Source: Klebsiella pneumoniae
GTDB taxonomy: Bacteria > Pseudomonadota > Gammaproteobacteria > Pseudomonadales > Pseudohongiellaceae
NCBI GenBank assembly: GCA_945877175.1
Contig: CAMCRC010000013.1
Location: 1 to 44,252, forward strand
Direction of reading: 5' to 3'
DNA: 44,252 nt
The translations under genes and the position numbers were made by a program. The first letter of the stretch is position 1; the number at the start of each line of letters is the position of its first letter. This document shows positions 17,955-28,233 of the stretch, piece by piece. A model generated the notes under the pieces. That model worked only from the letters and a program-made list of their open reading frames with translations. It was not told where the DNA came from and did not search any database.

Positions 17955-19325
17955 ATGCCTTCCGCATTGCCACTCCGTCTTCACCGTGTGCCCCGAATGG
18001 CTGTCTGCTGTGCACTGAAACGGGCGCTGATGCAGGCGCTGGGCGTGCTGGCCGTCGTCGGCAGTGCACCACTGCTGGCCCAGCCGGCCGGGCCGGTCAC
18101 CGTGGCCGCTGAGGTCGCTGCCCAGTTTGCGCTGGTGGCCGCAGATCCGCGGGTGCAGACGAGTCTGCAGGAGATAGCCGCCGCCGAGCCGGAAACGCTG
18201 GCCGAGCAGGTGCGCATCACCGAGATTCCGGCCCCGCCGTTCCAGGAACAGCGCCGTGCCGAATACTATCTGGAGCAGATGCGCCAGCGCGGCCTGACCG
18301 ACGCCTACATCGACACCGAGGGCAATGTCATCGGCGTGCGTCCCGGCACGGGGGACGGACCCCTGTTCGTGATCGCCGCCCATCTGGACACGGTGTTCCC
18401 GCTGGAGACAGACGTGTCGGTGGAAATGCGCGACGGCCGCTACTACGCGCCCGGCATCAGTGATGACGGCCGTGGCCTGACTGCCCTGCTGACCCTGATC
18501 GATGCCATCACCCGCAGCAATATCCAGACGGTGGGCGACATCATGTTCGTCGGCAATGTGGGGGAGGAGGGACAGGGCGACCTGCGGGGCATCAAGGCCA
18601 TCTTCCGCGACCACCCTGACATCGACGGCTTCGTGTCCATCGACGGCTCGGGCCTGACGCGCATGACCACGGGCGGCACCGGCAGCCGCCGTTTTGCCGT
18701 GGAATTCACTGGCCCGGGCGGACATTCCTTCAGTGCCTTCGGCATGGTCAGTGCCATTCACGCCATGGGCCGGGCCATCACCAGGATCGGCGACCTGCAG
18801 GTGCCCGAAACGCCCCGCACCACCTTCACGGTGGGCACGGTGACCGGGGGCACCTCGGTAAACTCCATCGCAGCGGATGCCATGTTCGAGCTGGACATGC
18901 GTTCCAACGACGCCGCCGAACTGGCGCGGCTGGAGGCGCAGGTGCGGGAGGTGACGCAGGCTGCTGTGGAAGAAGAAAACGCGCGCTGGAACAACAATGG
19001 CGAGATCACGGTGAACTTCCGGCTGATCGGGGATCGTCCTACTGGCGGCACGGCCTCGGAGCAGCCGCTGGTACAGGTGGCGGCGCTGGCCTTCGAGGCG
19101 GTGGGTTCGCCGCTGGAGGCGCTGCGTACCTCGAGCACGGACTCCAATATTCCAATGTCGCTGGGCATTCCTGCGATTACCATCGGGGGTGGCGGGGCGA
19201 GCGGCGGCGAGCATGCGCCGGAAGAGTGGTATGACCCGACCAATTCGCACCTGGGGCCGCAGCTGGCGTTTCTGCTGACGCTGGGCCTGGTGGGCATCGA
19301 AGGCGTCAGCCTGCCGCAGTTGTGA
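17955..19325 (+). CDS. Exported M20-family metallopeptidase
   Basis: 456 residues, a zinc-dependent peptidase of the M20/PepT-like type. An N-terminal export signal (ending LLAQPAG) is followed by the metal-site motifs VIAAHLDTVFPLE, APGISDDGRGLTALL and VGNVGEEGQGDL, a dimerization domain around FTGPGGHSFSAFG, and a last metal histidine probably in GGEHAPEEWY. The start at 17955 has AGGAAAT upstream; the frame is open 74 codons further but without homology. It probably hydrolyses peptides outside the cytoplasm; the substrate is unknown. The gene is monocistronic. Confidence 0.9.
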   Translation: MPSALPLRLHRVPRMAVCCALKRALMQALGVLAVVGSAPLLAQPAGPVTVAAEVAAQFALVAADPRVQTSLQEIAAAEPETLAEQVRITEIPAPPFQEQRRAEYYLEQMRQRGLTDAYIDTEGNVIGVRPGTGDGPLFVIAAHLDTVFPLETDVSVEMRDGRYYAPGISDDGRGLTALLTLIDAITRSNIQTVGDIMFVGNVGEEGQGDLRGIKAIFRDHPDIDGFVSIDGSGLTRMTTGGTGSRRFAVEFTGPGGHSFSAFGMVSAIHAMGRAITRIGDLQVPETPRTTFTVGTVTGGTSVNSIAADAMFELDMRSNDAAELARLEAQVREVTQAAVEEENARWNNNGEITVNFRLIGDRPTGGTASEQPLVQVAALAFEAVGSPLEALRTSSTDSNIPMSLGIPAITIGGGGASGGEHAPEEWYDPTNSHLGPQLAFLLTLGLVGIEGVSLPQL

Positions 19326-19329
19326 TGTG

Positions 19330-19424
19330 GTGGGAGCGGGCTTGCCCGCGAACTGTAGTTGGGATTTGTAGGATTTGCGGAACTGTGGGAGCGAGCCCTG
19401 TGGGAGCGAGCCCTGCTCGCGAAC
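19330..19424 (+). repeat. REP-like repeats after the M20 gene, left of B4
   Basis: A GCGGG-subtype unit (19330-19353) starts 5 bp after the stop codon. A second block at 19385-19424 has a duplicated GTGGGAGCGAGCCCTG start and one full GCGAG-subtype unit. That unit is the inverted partner of 19632-19658 across B4. Confidence 0.8.
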
Positions 19425-19457
19425 TGCCAGTGCAGGATTTTGCACGCAGCCTCGATC

Positions 19458-19598
19458 GGCGCCGCCTCCCCGGGGGCTGGTTCTGCGGCTGACCCGCACT
19501 CATCCTGAGTCCCCTCGCATCGCAGGGAGCCACGGTCTCCCTGCTCACTCGGTGCGGGTCTCTTATGCCGCTGAACCAGCCCCCGGAGAGGCGCCGCC
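19458..19598 (-). repeat. Family B structured repeat, copy B4
   Basis: Reverse copy. Arms 19458-19483 and 19573-19598 are complementary with about three mismatches. The inner hairpin is CAGGGAG/CTCCCTG (19523-19529 with 19537-19543). GCGGC pairs with GCCGC and ACCCGCAC with GTGCGGGT. It faces B5 in the 631-bp gap between the convergent M20 and rpoD genes, and no gene is seen in that gap. Confidence 0.82.
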
Positions 19599-19631
19599 TG
19601 AATTAGTGCCAGCGAATTGTCTGGGCGGGCA

Positions 19632-19658
19632 GTTCGCGAGCAGGGCTCGCTCCCACAG
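19632..19658 (-). repeat. REP-like repeat, inverted partner right of B4
   Basis: The plus strand reads GTTCGCGAGCAGGGCTCGC then TCCCACAG, matching the subtype of the unit ending at 19424. Confidence 0.8.
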
Positions 19659-19678
19659 TTCCAAAGGTCCACAGTTCT

Positions 19679-19718
19679 ACAGTCCCACAGGTCCCACAGG
19701 TCCACAGGTCCCACAAAT
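19679..19718. repeat. Short imperfect tandem repeat of GGTCCCACA
   Basis: About four degenerate copies of a 9-10 nt unit (TCCCACAGG, TCCACAGG and similar) follow the REP at 19632. Probably slippage expansion of a REP end; not coding. Confidence 0.5.
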
Positions 19719-19787
19719 CCCGCTCACACGGCAGTTCCTCTCCCCACTTCTGGGCGAAGAGGGGGCTTCTCGTCTGGCAGTGAGGGA

Positions 19788-19930
19788 GGCGTTGGGGGGT
19801 GGTCAGGCTGTTCAGCGGCATTAAAGACCCGCGCCGAACGCAGAAAAATGACCTTGGGCATTTTTCGGAGAGAGGGGACCCGGGAGGGGCGCGGGTCAGC
19901 CGCAGAACAGCCTGACCACCCCCCAGCGCC
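19788..19930 (+). repeat. Family B structured repeat, divergent copy B5
   Basis: Forward copy with the same architecture but the most changed sequence. Arms 19788-19813 and 19905-19930 are complementary with one mismatch. The inner hairpin is GAAAAATG/CATTTTTC (19843-19850 with 19859-19866). ACCCGCGCC pairs with GGCGCGGGT, a compensated change from the other copies, and GCGGC with GCCGC. The usual ACCGAGTGAGC and GATGCGAGG strands are altered. It has no REP pair of its own and ends 27 bp from the rpoD stop. Confidence 0.8.
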
Positions 19931-19956
19931 GGGATCACGCCACTACGCGCGCACTA

Positions 19957-21819
<1,863 letters not shown>

Positions 21820-21878
21820 GGCTTCCCGTGAGTGGTCATAGTCGACCAAAATGAGCGTGGACTGGAAAAGAGCTGGGC

Positions 21879-21907
21879 ATTATGCCTCAACGAGGCAAGC
21901 ATGCCAA
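21879..21907 (-). promoter_or_regulatory. Probable sigma-70 promoter for rpoD
   Basis: On the minus strand, TTGGCA (-35, 21902-21907) and CATAAT (-10, 21879-21884) are exactly 17 bp apart. An exact inverted repeat TGCCTC/GAGGCA with a 3-base loop (21883-21897) fills much of the spacer and touches the -10; it could be an operator. The expected start is about 50 bp before the rpoD ATG. Confidence 0.6.
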
Positions 21908-21927
21908 CGACCGGTTTTTTGCATATT

Positions 21928-23742
21928 TCATGTGCCTGGAGTACGCACACGGGGTTTCAATTGTTCAAGCAGCTGCTTCTTGAATTGCTTCTTGCGGGCA
22001 TCTGCAAGCAGGGTGTCGATCAGGTACTGAAACTCACTGGCCACTCCTTCCATCGGCGTGATCTTTTCGTTCTTGAGCAGTTGCGTAAGCTGATTGCCGA
22101 GCGGTGTACCGTAGCAGTGCCCCAGCATCGTGTAGGTGTTGATAGTGGGGTTGTGTTCTACCAATTCAACCAGCTCCAGCAACAGATCTGTGTATTGGTC
22201 GCCATTTTCGCGCAATAGTTCCAGATCTCTGTCCAATGCGCTTGCCACGGCCGGCTTGTACAACAGCAGTTCGATGGCCTTGAGCCCCGGACTGCGTGGA
22301 ATCTGCTTCGCGCGCACGGCTTTGGTCGCCACGGGCGTCGGCGCATTCGGGCGGCGCGGGGCGTAGTCCTCGTCCGGGGGCATGGGATAATCATCGGGCA
22401 TGGCGTCGGGCGGCGGCGCGGGTGGCGGACTGGACTTGCTGACCAGCGCCTCCATGGAGCGGCTTTCCACGCCGGCCATGCTGGCGAGGCGGTCGATCAT
22501 CAGTTGCCGGTAGAGCCCGCTGGGCATCTGCCGCAGCAGCGGCGCGGCCAGACTGCTCAGGCGCGCCTTGCCTTCGATGCTCTGCACGTCCAGTCCTTCC
22601 GAGAGATGGTCGAAGAAGAAGTCCGCCAGCGGCGTGGCCGCGTCAATCATGCCTGTGAATCGATCCTTGCCGATCTTGCGCACCAGGGTGTCGGGGTCCT
22701 CGCCTTCGGGAAGGAACAGGAAGCGCACCTGACGGCCGTCTTCCAGCACTGGCAGCGTTGCCTGCATGCCGCGCCAGGCGGCGGTGCGTCCGGCCGCGTC
22801 GCCGTCAAAACAGTAGATCACCTCAGAGACCAGCCTGAACAAGCGGTTCAGATGCGTCACGTTGGTGGCGGTGCCCAGTGTGGCAACGGCATAGTCAATG
22901 CCGTGCTGTGCCAGGGCCACCACGTCCATATAGCCTTCCACGATCATGAAACGTGTCAGCTTCGGATTGGTTCTGCGAGCTTCATAAAGTCCGTAAAGTT
23001 CATTGGCCTTGTGGTAGACGGGCGTTTCCGGCGAGTTCAGATACTTGGGCTTTTCGTCGGTCAGCACCCGGCCGCCGAAACCGATCACGCGGCCACGGGT
23101 GTCGCGGATGGGGAACATGATGCGGTCGCGGAAACGGTCGTACTGGCCGTCTTTCTCGGCATCGTGCTCACGCTTGATGACCAGGCCCGAGATGATCATG
23201 TGCTCAATGGTCTGGGGTGTGGAGCCCAGTGCGCGCAGCAGATTGTCCCAGCCGGGCGGGGCGAAGCCGATACCGAAGAGCTTGGCAATCTCGCCGGTCA
23301 GCCCGCGTCCCTTCAGATAGTTCACTGCCCGCGCCTTTTGCGGGTGCACGCGCAATTGCTGCTGGTAGAACAGGCTGGCGTCGTGCAGCACGGCCAGCAG
23401 TGGCTTGTTTTCGCTCTGGCGCCTGTCGTCCTTGCGGCCCTCTTCGTGCGGTACTTCCAGGCCGTAGTCTCCCGCCAGCGCCTCAACGGCCTGGGGGAAA
23501 TCCATGCGCTCGTAGTCCATCACGAAGCCCAGCGCATTGCCGCCGGCGCCACAGCCGAAGCAGTAGTAGAACTGCTTGTCAGGCTCGACGCTGAAGGACG
23601 GGGATTTTTCGGTGTGGAAAGGGCAGAGCGCGGAGTAGTTCTTGCCGGTCTTGCGCAGCTTGATGCGCTTGTCGATCACGTCGACGATCTCGACACGACT
23701 CAGCAGATCATCAATGAATGCTTGCGGAATCAGACCGGCCAT
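21928..23742 (-). CDS. dnaG: DNA primase
   Basis: Makes RNA primers for replication. 604 residues. The N-terminal zinc-binding domain has Cys40, His43, Cys61 and Cys64 (ALCPFHTEKSPSF, then CFGCG). The Toprim core follows with FMIVEGYMDVVALAQHG and IYCFDGDAAGRTAAW. A proline-rich linker (PPPAPPPDAMPDDYPMPPDE) leads to the C-terminal helicase-binding domain. The ribosome site is weak. It sits 57 bp after yqeY within the rpsU-rpoD operon. Confidence 0.97.
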   Translation of the reverse strand: MAGLIPQAFIDDLLSRVEIVDVIDKRIKLRKTGKNYSALCPFHTEKSPSFSVEPDKQFYYCFGCGAGGNALGFVMDYERMDFPQAVEALAGDYGLEVPHEEGRKDDRRQSENKPLLAVLHDASLFYQQQLRVHPQKARAVNYLKGRGLTGEIAKLFGIGFAPPGWDNLLRALGSTPQTIEHMIISGLVIKREHDAEKDGQYDRFRDRIMFPIRDTRGRVIGFGGRVLTDEKPKYLNSPETPVYHKANELYGLYEARRTNPKLTRFMIVEGYMDVVALAQHGIDYAVATLGTATNVTHLNRLFRLVSEVIYCFDGDAAGRTAAWRGMQATLPVLEDGRQVRFLFLPEGEDPDTLVRKIGKDRFTGMIDAATPLADFFFDHLSEGLDVQSIEGKARLSSLAAPLLRQMPSGLYRQLMIDRLASMAGVESRSMEALVSKSSPPPAPPPDAMPDDYPMPPDEDYAPRRPNAPTPVATKAVRAKQIPRSPGLKAIELLLYKPAVASALDRDLELLRENGDQYTDLLLELVELVEHNPTINTYTMLGHCYGTPLGNQLTQLLKNEKITPMEGVASEFQYLIDTLLADARKKQFKKQLLEQLKPRVRTPGT

Positions 23743-23799
23743 GAGTCAGGGGTCCAGAGCGTACAACGGGCTTGGGGATGGCGCAGTTTGCCAGCAGTT

Positions 23800-24258
23800 T
23801 CAGCGTTCGGAAAGCTGCTGTTTGATCAGTTGACTCACGGCGGCCATGTCGGCGCGTCCGATCACAAGAGGACGTACGAGGTTCATGACCTTGCCCATGT
23901 CCTGAACACTGGCGGCGCCACTGTCGCTCATGGCCTTGCTGATGATGGCAGCAAGTTCTTCTGCAGACAGCGCCTGCGGCATGAATTCCTGGATAACGGC
24001 GATTTCAGCGGTTTCGATGTCAGCCAGATCCTGGCGGGCGCCGGCCTCATACTGCTTCACGGATTCACGGCGCTGCTTGATCATCTTGTCGAGCACAGCG
24101 GTGACGCGCACGTCATCGAGTTCGATGCGTTCGTCGACTTCAATCTTCTTGATTTCTGACAACGCAAGGCGAACGGTGCCGAGGCGGACCTTGTCTTTGG
24201 CCCGCATGGCATCTTTCATTGCCTCGGTGATTCTCTGCTTGAGCGCGCTGTCTGCCAT
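23800..24258 (-). CDS. yqeY: GatB/YqeY-domain protein
   Basis: 152-residue helical protein of the YqeY family, related to the tail domain of the GatB amidotransferase subunit. Typical segments are AMKDAMRAKDKVRLGTVR near the start and AAVSQLIKQQL at the end. The function is not settled; a role in tRNA-linked amidation is only suggested by homology. Its place between rpsU and dnaG is common in many proteobacteria. It starts 12 bp after rpsU. Confidence 0.93.
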   Translation of the reverse strand: MADSALKQRITEAMKDAMRAKDKVRLGTVRLALSEIKKIEVDERIELDDVRVTAVLDKMIKQRRESVKQYEAGARQDLADIETAEIAVIQEFMPQALSAEELAAIISKAMSDSGAASVQDMGKVMNLVRPLVIGRADMAAVSQLIKQQLSER

Positions 24259-24270
24259 GGTGGCTGCTTG

Positions 24271-24486
24271 TCAGTAGAAGCGTTTGGTCTTCTTGTTTTC
24301 GCGCTGGAGTTTCTTGAGGTGGCGCTTCACGGCGGCCGCTGCTTTGCGCTTGCGGGCTGCTGTGGGCTTCTCATAGAACTCTTTGCGACGGACTTCGGCG
24401 AGGACGCCGGCCTTCTCGCAGGAACGCTTGAATCTTCTCAGAGCGACGTCAAACGGCTCGTTTTCTTTCAGTTTTACCATCGGCAT
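24271..24486 (-). CDS. rpsU: 30S ribosomal protein S21
   Basis: 71-residue basic protein of the small subunit, involved in initiation. [16 protein letters not shown] and [16 protein letters not shown] are nearly identical to E. coli S21. ATG 24486 gives [12 protein letters not shown], matching the E. coli MPVIKVRENEPF start; an upstream in-frame start at 24519 would add 11 extra residues. GGGAAGG lies upstream at a long spacing. First gene of the macromolecular synthesis operon. Confidence 0.97.
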   Translation of the reverse strand: MPMVKLKENEPFDVALRRFKRSCEKAGVLAEVRRKEFYEKPTAARKRKAAAAVKRHLKKLQRENKKTKRFY

Positions 24487-24630
24487 AAAATGCACACCTT
24501 CCCGGAAATTTCGATGCAAGGTTAATTCAAAGGGGGCACATGGTAATGCGGCAAAATACCAAATGCAAAGAAATCATCCACAGTGACGGAAGATTGTGCC
24601 TGTACGGGTAGTCCGGCCTGGTGAGTTGTC

Positions 24631-24660
24631 TGGTCAATCACTGTCGGACTGGCATATGAT
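24631..24660 (+). promoter_or_regulatory. Possible sigma-70 promoter for tsaD
   Basis: TGGTCA (24631-24636) and TATGAT (24655-24660) are separated by 18 bp, about 65 bp before the tsaD ATG, in the 240-bp divergent region between rpsU and tsaD. I could not settle on an rpsU promoter on the other strand. Confidence 0.45.
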
Positions 24661-24726
24661 AGCCGCCCGCAGCCGCCCCTGATCCCGGGGCACGCGGCTG
24701 ATGATTTTCATAAAGGTTTCAACAAG

Positions 24727-25806
24727 ATGCGTGTACTGGGTATCGAGACATCCTGCGACGAGACAGGCATTGCACTGTATGACAGCGAGCGCGGCCTGCT
24801 GGCCGACAGTCTTTACAGTCAGGTGGCTCTGCACGAGCGTTTCGGTGGCGTCATTCCTGAACTGGCGTCCCGTGACCACATCCGCAAGACGCTGCCCCTG
24901 ATCCAGGAGGTGCTGGACAAGGCTGGCGCTACGCTGGCCGACATTGACGGCATTGCCTATACCGCCGGCCCGGGCCTGGTTGGCGCGCTGCTGGTGGGCG
25001 CGAGCCTTGGGCGCGCTCTGGGCATGGCGCTCGAGGTGCCAACCATAGGCGTGCATCACATGGAGGGCCATTTGCTGGCGCCGATGCTGGAAGACACGCC
25101 CCCCGAATTTCCGTTTGTGGCCCTGCTGGTTTCTGGTGGCCATACCCAACTGGTGCGCGTGGATGGCATTGGACGTTACAAGCTGCTCGGCGAATCCCTC
25201 GATGATGCCGCCGGAGAAGCCTTCGACAAGGTAGGCAAGATGCTGGGACTGGCCTATCCGGGCGGCCCACGCGTGGCTGCCCTGGCCGAGAAGGGCACGC
25301 CAGGCCGCTTTGAATTTCCCCGGCCCATGACCAACCGGCCCGGGCTGGAGTTCAGTTTCAGCGGGCTCAAGACTGCCGTGCGCAACACCCTGGTGGAAGA
25401 GCGCGCGCGTCAGAACGCTGACCATGGCGCCGGGAATATGGGCGAGCAGGACATCGACGAGCAAACACGTGCCGATATTGCCCGCGCCTTCGAGGATGCC
25501 GTGGTGCAGACCTTCGTGATCAAGTGCCGCCGGGCGCTGCAGGCAACCGGGCTGAAGTCGCTGATCATTGCCGGTGGCGTCAGCGCCAATCTGCGTCTGC
25601 GGGAAGGCCTGCAGGGCATGGTCGAAAAGGAGCGCAGCCGTCTGTTCTATGCCAAGCCTCGGTTCTGCACGGACAACGGCGCCATGATTGCCTATGCGGG
25701 ATGTCAGCGTCTGCTGGCGGGTGAAACAGAGGGTTTGGCGCTGGATGTGCGCCCGCGCTGGCCACTGGAAAGTCTGTCTCCACTGGGGCAGGGAGGGACT
25801 TGCTGA
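24727..25806 (+). CDS. tsaD: tRNA N6-threonylcarbamoyladenosine transferase TsaD
   Basis: Transfers the threonylcarbamoyl group to A37 of ANN-decoding tRNAs, together with TsaB and TsaE (not in this window). 359 residues; [14 protein letters not shown] start, metal ligands His111 and His115 in HHMEGH, and [11 protein letters not shown]. The segment from about 216 to 248 ([18 protein letters not shown]) is longer than in E. coli (337). Divergent from rpsU, the classical arrangement. The stop shares a base with the folB start. Confidence 0.96.
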   Translation: MRVLGIETSCDETGIALYDSERGLLADSLYSQVALHERFGGVIPELASRDHIRKTLPLIQEVLDKAGATLADIDGIAYTAGPGLVGALLVGASLGRALGMALEVPTIGVHHMEGHLLAPMLEDTPPEFPFVALLVSGGHTQLVRVDGIGRYKLLGESLDDAAGEAFDKVGKMLGLAYPGGPRVAALAEKGTPGRFEFPRPMTNRPGLEFSFSGLKTAVRNTLVEERARQNADHGAGNMGEQDIDEQTRADIARAFEDAVVQTFVIKCRRALQATGLKSLIIAGGVSANLRLREGLQGMVEKERSRLFYAKPRFCTDNGAMIAYAGCQRLLAGETEGLALDVRPRWPLESLSPLGQGGTC

Positions 25807-26195
25807 TGGATATCGTCTACATACACGGCTTGCGCATCTATACCATCATCGGCATCCACGACTGGGAGCGCACGCGACCGCAGCCCGTGGTGCTGGACAT
25901 CGAAATGGGCACCGACATCCGTCCGGCGGCCCAGACCGAAGACATCACCCGGGCGCTGGACTACGACGCGGTGAGCAAGCGCCTGATTTCATTCGTCAAA
26001 GCCAGTGAGTACCAGTTGCTGGAAACCCTTGCCGAGCAGATTGCACAACTGCTGATGGCGGAGTACTCCGTGCCCTGGTTGCGCCTGCGGCTCGGCAAGC
26101 CCGACGCTGTGCCCGAGGCACGGGATGTGGGACTGGTGATCGAGCGTGGCGTAAAGCCGGACATGGCCAGTGCGCTCGTGTCCGGAGTGTGGTGA
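25806..26195 (+). CDS. folB: Dihydroneopterin aldolase
   Basis: Folate-pathway enzyme that cleaves dihydroneopterin to hydroxymethyl-dihydropterin. 129 residues: [20 protein letters not shown] start, the family glutamate region RPQPVVLDIEM, catalytic-site LDYDAVSKR, and LETLAEQIAQLL. ATG 25806 overlaps the tsaD TGA by one base; a TTG two codons upstream is possible. The next gene, folK, acts on its product. Confidence 0.94.
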   Translation: MDIVYIHGLRIYTIIGIHDWERTRPQPVVLDIEMGTDIRPAAQTEDITRALDYDAVSKRLISFVKASEYQLLETLAEQIAQLLMAEYSVPWLRLRLGKPDAVPEARDVGLVIERGVKPDMASALVSGVW

Positions 26196-26198
26196 CCG

Positions 26199-26702
26199 GT
26201 GCCCCTCGTCAGCCTGAGTCTGGGCAGCAACAGTGATTCTCAGCGCGTGCTGCGTCTGGCGCTGGACGCCCTTGAGCAGCATTTCGGGGAGTTGCAGCTG
26301 TCGCCGGTGTTCGAGAGCGAGCCCGTCGGCTTCGTCGGGCCCAATTTCCTCAATCTGGTGGTGTGTTTTGACACGGCAGTGCCGCTGAGGGACCTGGCTG
26401 CCAGCCTCAAGGCGCTGGAAGAAGCCCACGGCCGCCTCCCCAGCGCGCCGCGCTACAGTGGCCGCACCCTCGACATCGACATCCTGTGTTATGGCGACCT
26501 GCTCGGCGTCCACGAGGGCATCCTCCTGCCCCGCGCCGAGATTCTGCACAACGCCTATGTGTTGTGGCCGCTGTCGCTGCTGCTGCCCGAGCACCGGCAC
26601 CCGCTCAACCAGCAGACCTTCGCACAGCTGTGGCGCGACTATGACAAGGGCAGACAGGCCCTGTGGCCTGCGGACTTCACTCGATGCGTCCCCCCGGCAT
26701 GA
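26199..26702 (+). CDS. folK: Hydroxymethyldihydropterin pyrophosphokinase
   Basis: Adds pyrophosphate to 6-hydroxymethyl-dihydropterin, the step after FolB. 167 residues with SLSLGSNSDSQRVL at the start, FVGPNFLNLVVCFDT and the metal/ATP motif GRTLDIDILCYGDL. The start is GTG 26199, 3 bp after the folB stop. The last 26 bp overlap the 3' end of the opposite-strand antiporter gene. Confidence 0.94.
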   Translation: MPLVSLSLGSNSDSQRVLRLALDALEQHFGELQLSPVFESEPVGFVGPNFLNLVVCFDTAVPLRDLAASLKALEEAHGRLPSAPRYSGRTLDIDILCYGDLLGVHEGILLPRAEILHNAYVLWPLSLLLPEHRHPLNQQTFAQLWRDYDKGRQALWPADFTRCVPPA

Positions 26703-28233
26703 TGCGCTGACGCACGTGTTCGGCAAGTCCGACACCGGCCTCGGACATGGTGAGATAGGTCTGGTCGGCGCCGGCCGCGATGATCTCCCGCGCCTCATCT
26801 TCATGCATGCTGTGGGACACGATCACGCCGCTGAAGCCCGCCTTGCGCAGCTTCTTTGTGGCGATGCGTTTTGCCTCGGCCTCGTTCAGGCTCAGGATCA
26901 CGGCGCGCACGTTGCCGAAGTCCAGGTTCTCCCAGAAGATCTGGTCCTCGGCGTCGGCGAAGAAAATGTTGTGCCCCAGGCCCTGATGCTGAAGCACCCG
27001 CGCCGGGTCTGAATCCAGCGCCACCAGTCTGCACTTGTCATTCAGGTATTCGTAAGCCGCCGTGCCGGTGCGGCCCATGCCCATGATCAGCACATCGGCA
27101 TCGCCCAGGGACACTGGCTGTTCGTCCGGGTGGTGCAGGTCGCGCTCCATGGGAATCAGGCGGCGGGCGAGGCGCTCGTAGAGCGGATGTGCCAGACGAT
27201 TGAGCGGCGCCGACACCACGAATGACAGCGCTACGGTCAAGGCCAGCGGCACGAGCCATTCCTGCAGCGCGACACTCGCCACAATCAGGCCGAACTCGCT
27301 GTAATTGGCCAGGCTCAGCCCTGCCAGAAATGCGCTGCGGGCGCGCAGCTTGAAGAACACCAGCAGCAGGAAGAACAGCATGGCCTTGATCGGCAGCATC
27401 GCCGTCATGATCAGCGCGAAGATCCAGGCATCGGCACCGGGCAGACCACCAATGCCGATCTGCAGAAAGAATCCCACCAGAAAGAATTCCTTGATGCTCC
27501 ACAGCGACTTGGACAGTTCACCCGCGCGAGGGTGTCGGGCCAGCAAGGCGCCGAATACCAGCGCACCCAGTTCAGAACTCAGGCCTACTTGTTCGAAGCC
27601 GAAGCCGCCGATCACCAGCGCCAGCATCAGGCCGAACAGTACCAGCAGGTCTTCGCGCCCACTGGCATCGAGGAGACGAAACAGGAGTGGGCGCAACAGT
27701 GGCAAGGTGAAAACCAGCAGCGCCCATGGCGAAGGCGTGCTGCCGGCGGCCAGGCTCATGACCACCAGCGCGAACACGTCCTGCATCACCAGAATGCCGA
27801 TGGCCACCCGTCCGTGGAACGCGCGCAGTTCGCGCTTGGTTTCCAGCACCTTGGCCGCCAGCACTGTACTGGAGAACGACAGCGCGATGGCCAGCAGCAC
27901 GGCGTTGTAGAGCGCTATCTCCAGCAACAGCAGGAAGACGGGTGTGTACAGCAGAATGGACACCAGAAAATGCAGCATGCTCCCGCCCACGACTTCGGAC
28001 TTGGCGATGTTGCGCACGTTCAGCTTCAGCCCCACGGAGAAGAGCAGCAGCAAGACCCCGAGATGAGACACATGCTGCAGTATCTCCCCACTGGCAGGAG
28101 GCATTCCGAGTTGCTGCGAACCGGCGGCAATCAGGAAGCCGGCGGCGAGATAGCCCACCAGTGGCGGCAGGCCGAAGAGCCGCATCAGCAGCCCCAGACT
28201 GAACGCCATGCCGATCCAGACTGCTTCAAGCAT
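26677..28233 (-). CDS. Kef/YbaL-type cation/proton antiporter with TrkA-N domain
   Basis: 518-residue inner-membrane protein. The first 380 or so residues form a Na+/H+-exchanger domain of about 12 membrane segments ([39 protein letters not shown]). A cytoplasmic nucleotide-binding RCK/TrkA-N domain follows ([18 protein letters not shown]; later [16 protein letters not shown]). It probably mediates K+ efflux in exchange for H+. ATG 28233 has AGGAGAA at ideal spacing and overlaps the end of cca by 8 bp; the open frame continues 67 codons upstream inside cca without homology. Last gene of the lptD-to-kef series. Confidence 0.9.
   Translation of the reverse strand: MLEAVWIGMAFSLGLLMRLFGLPPLVGYLAAGFLIAAGSQQLGMPPASGEILQHVSHLGVLLLLFSVGLKLNVRNIAKSEVVGGSMLHFLVSILLYTPVFLLLLEIALYNAVLLAIALSFSSTVLAAKVLETKRELRAFHGRVAIGILVMQDVFALVVMSLAAGSTPSPWALLVFTLPLLRPLLFRLLDASGREDLLVLFGLMLALVIGGFGFEQVGLSSELGALVFGALLARHPRAGELSKSLWSIKEFFLVGFFLQIGIGGLPGADAWIFALIMTAMLPIKAMLFFLLLVFFKLRARSAFLAGLSLANYSEFGLIVASVALQEWLVPLALTVALSFVVSAPLNRLAHPLYERLARRLIPMERDLHHPDEQPVSLGDADVLIMGMGRTGTAAYEYLNDKCRLVALDSDPARVLQHQGLGHNIFFADAEDQIFWENLDFGNVRAVILSLNEAEAKRIATKKLRKAGFSGVIVSHSMHEDEAREIIAAGADQTYLTMSEAGVGLAEHVRQRIMPGGRIE

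Noticed and set aside
9371-19930. Family B copies as classical intrinsic terminators
   Set aside because: No U-run follows the arms on either strand, and B1 lies between divergent genes, where a terminator is not expected.
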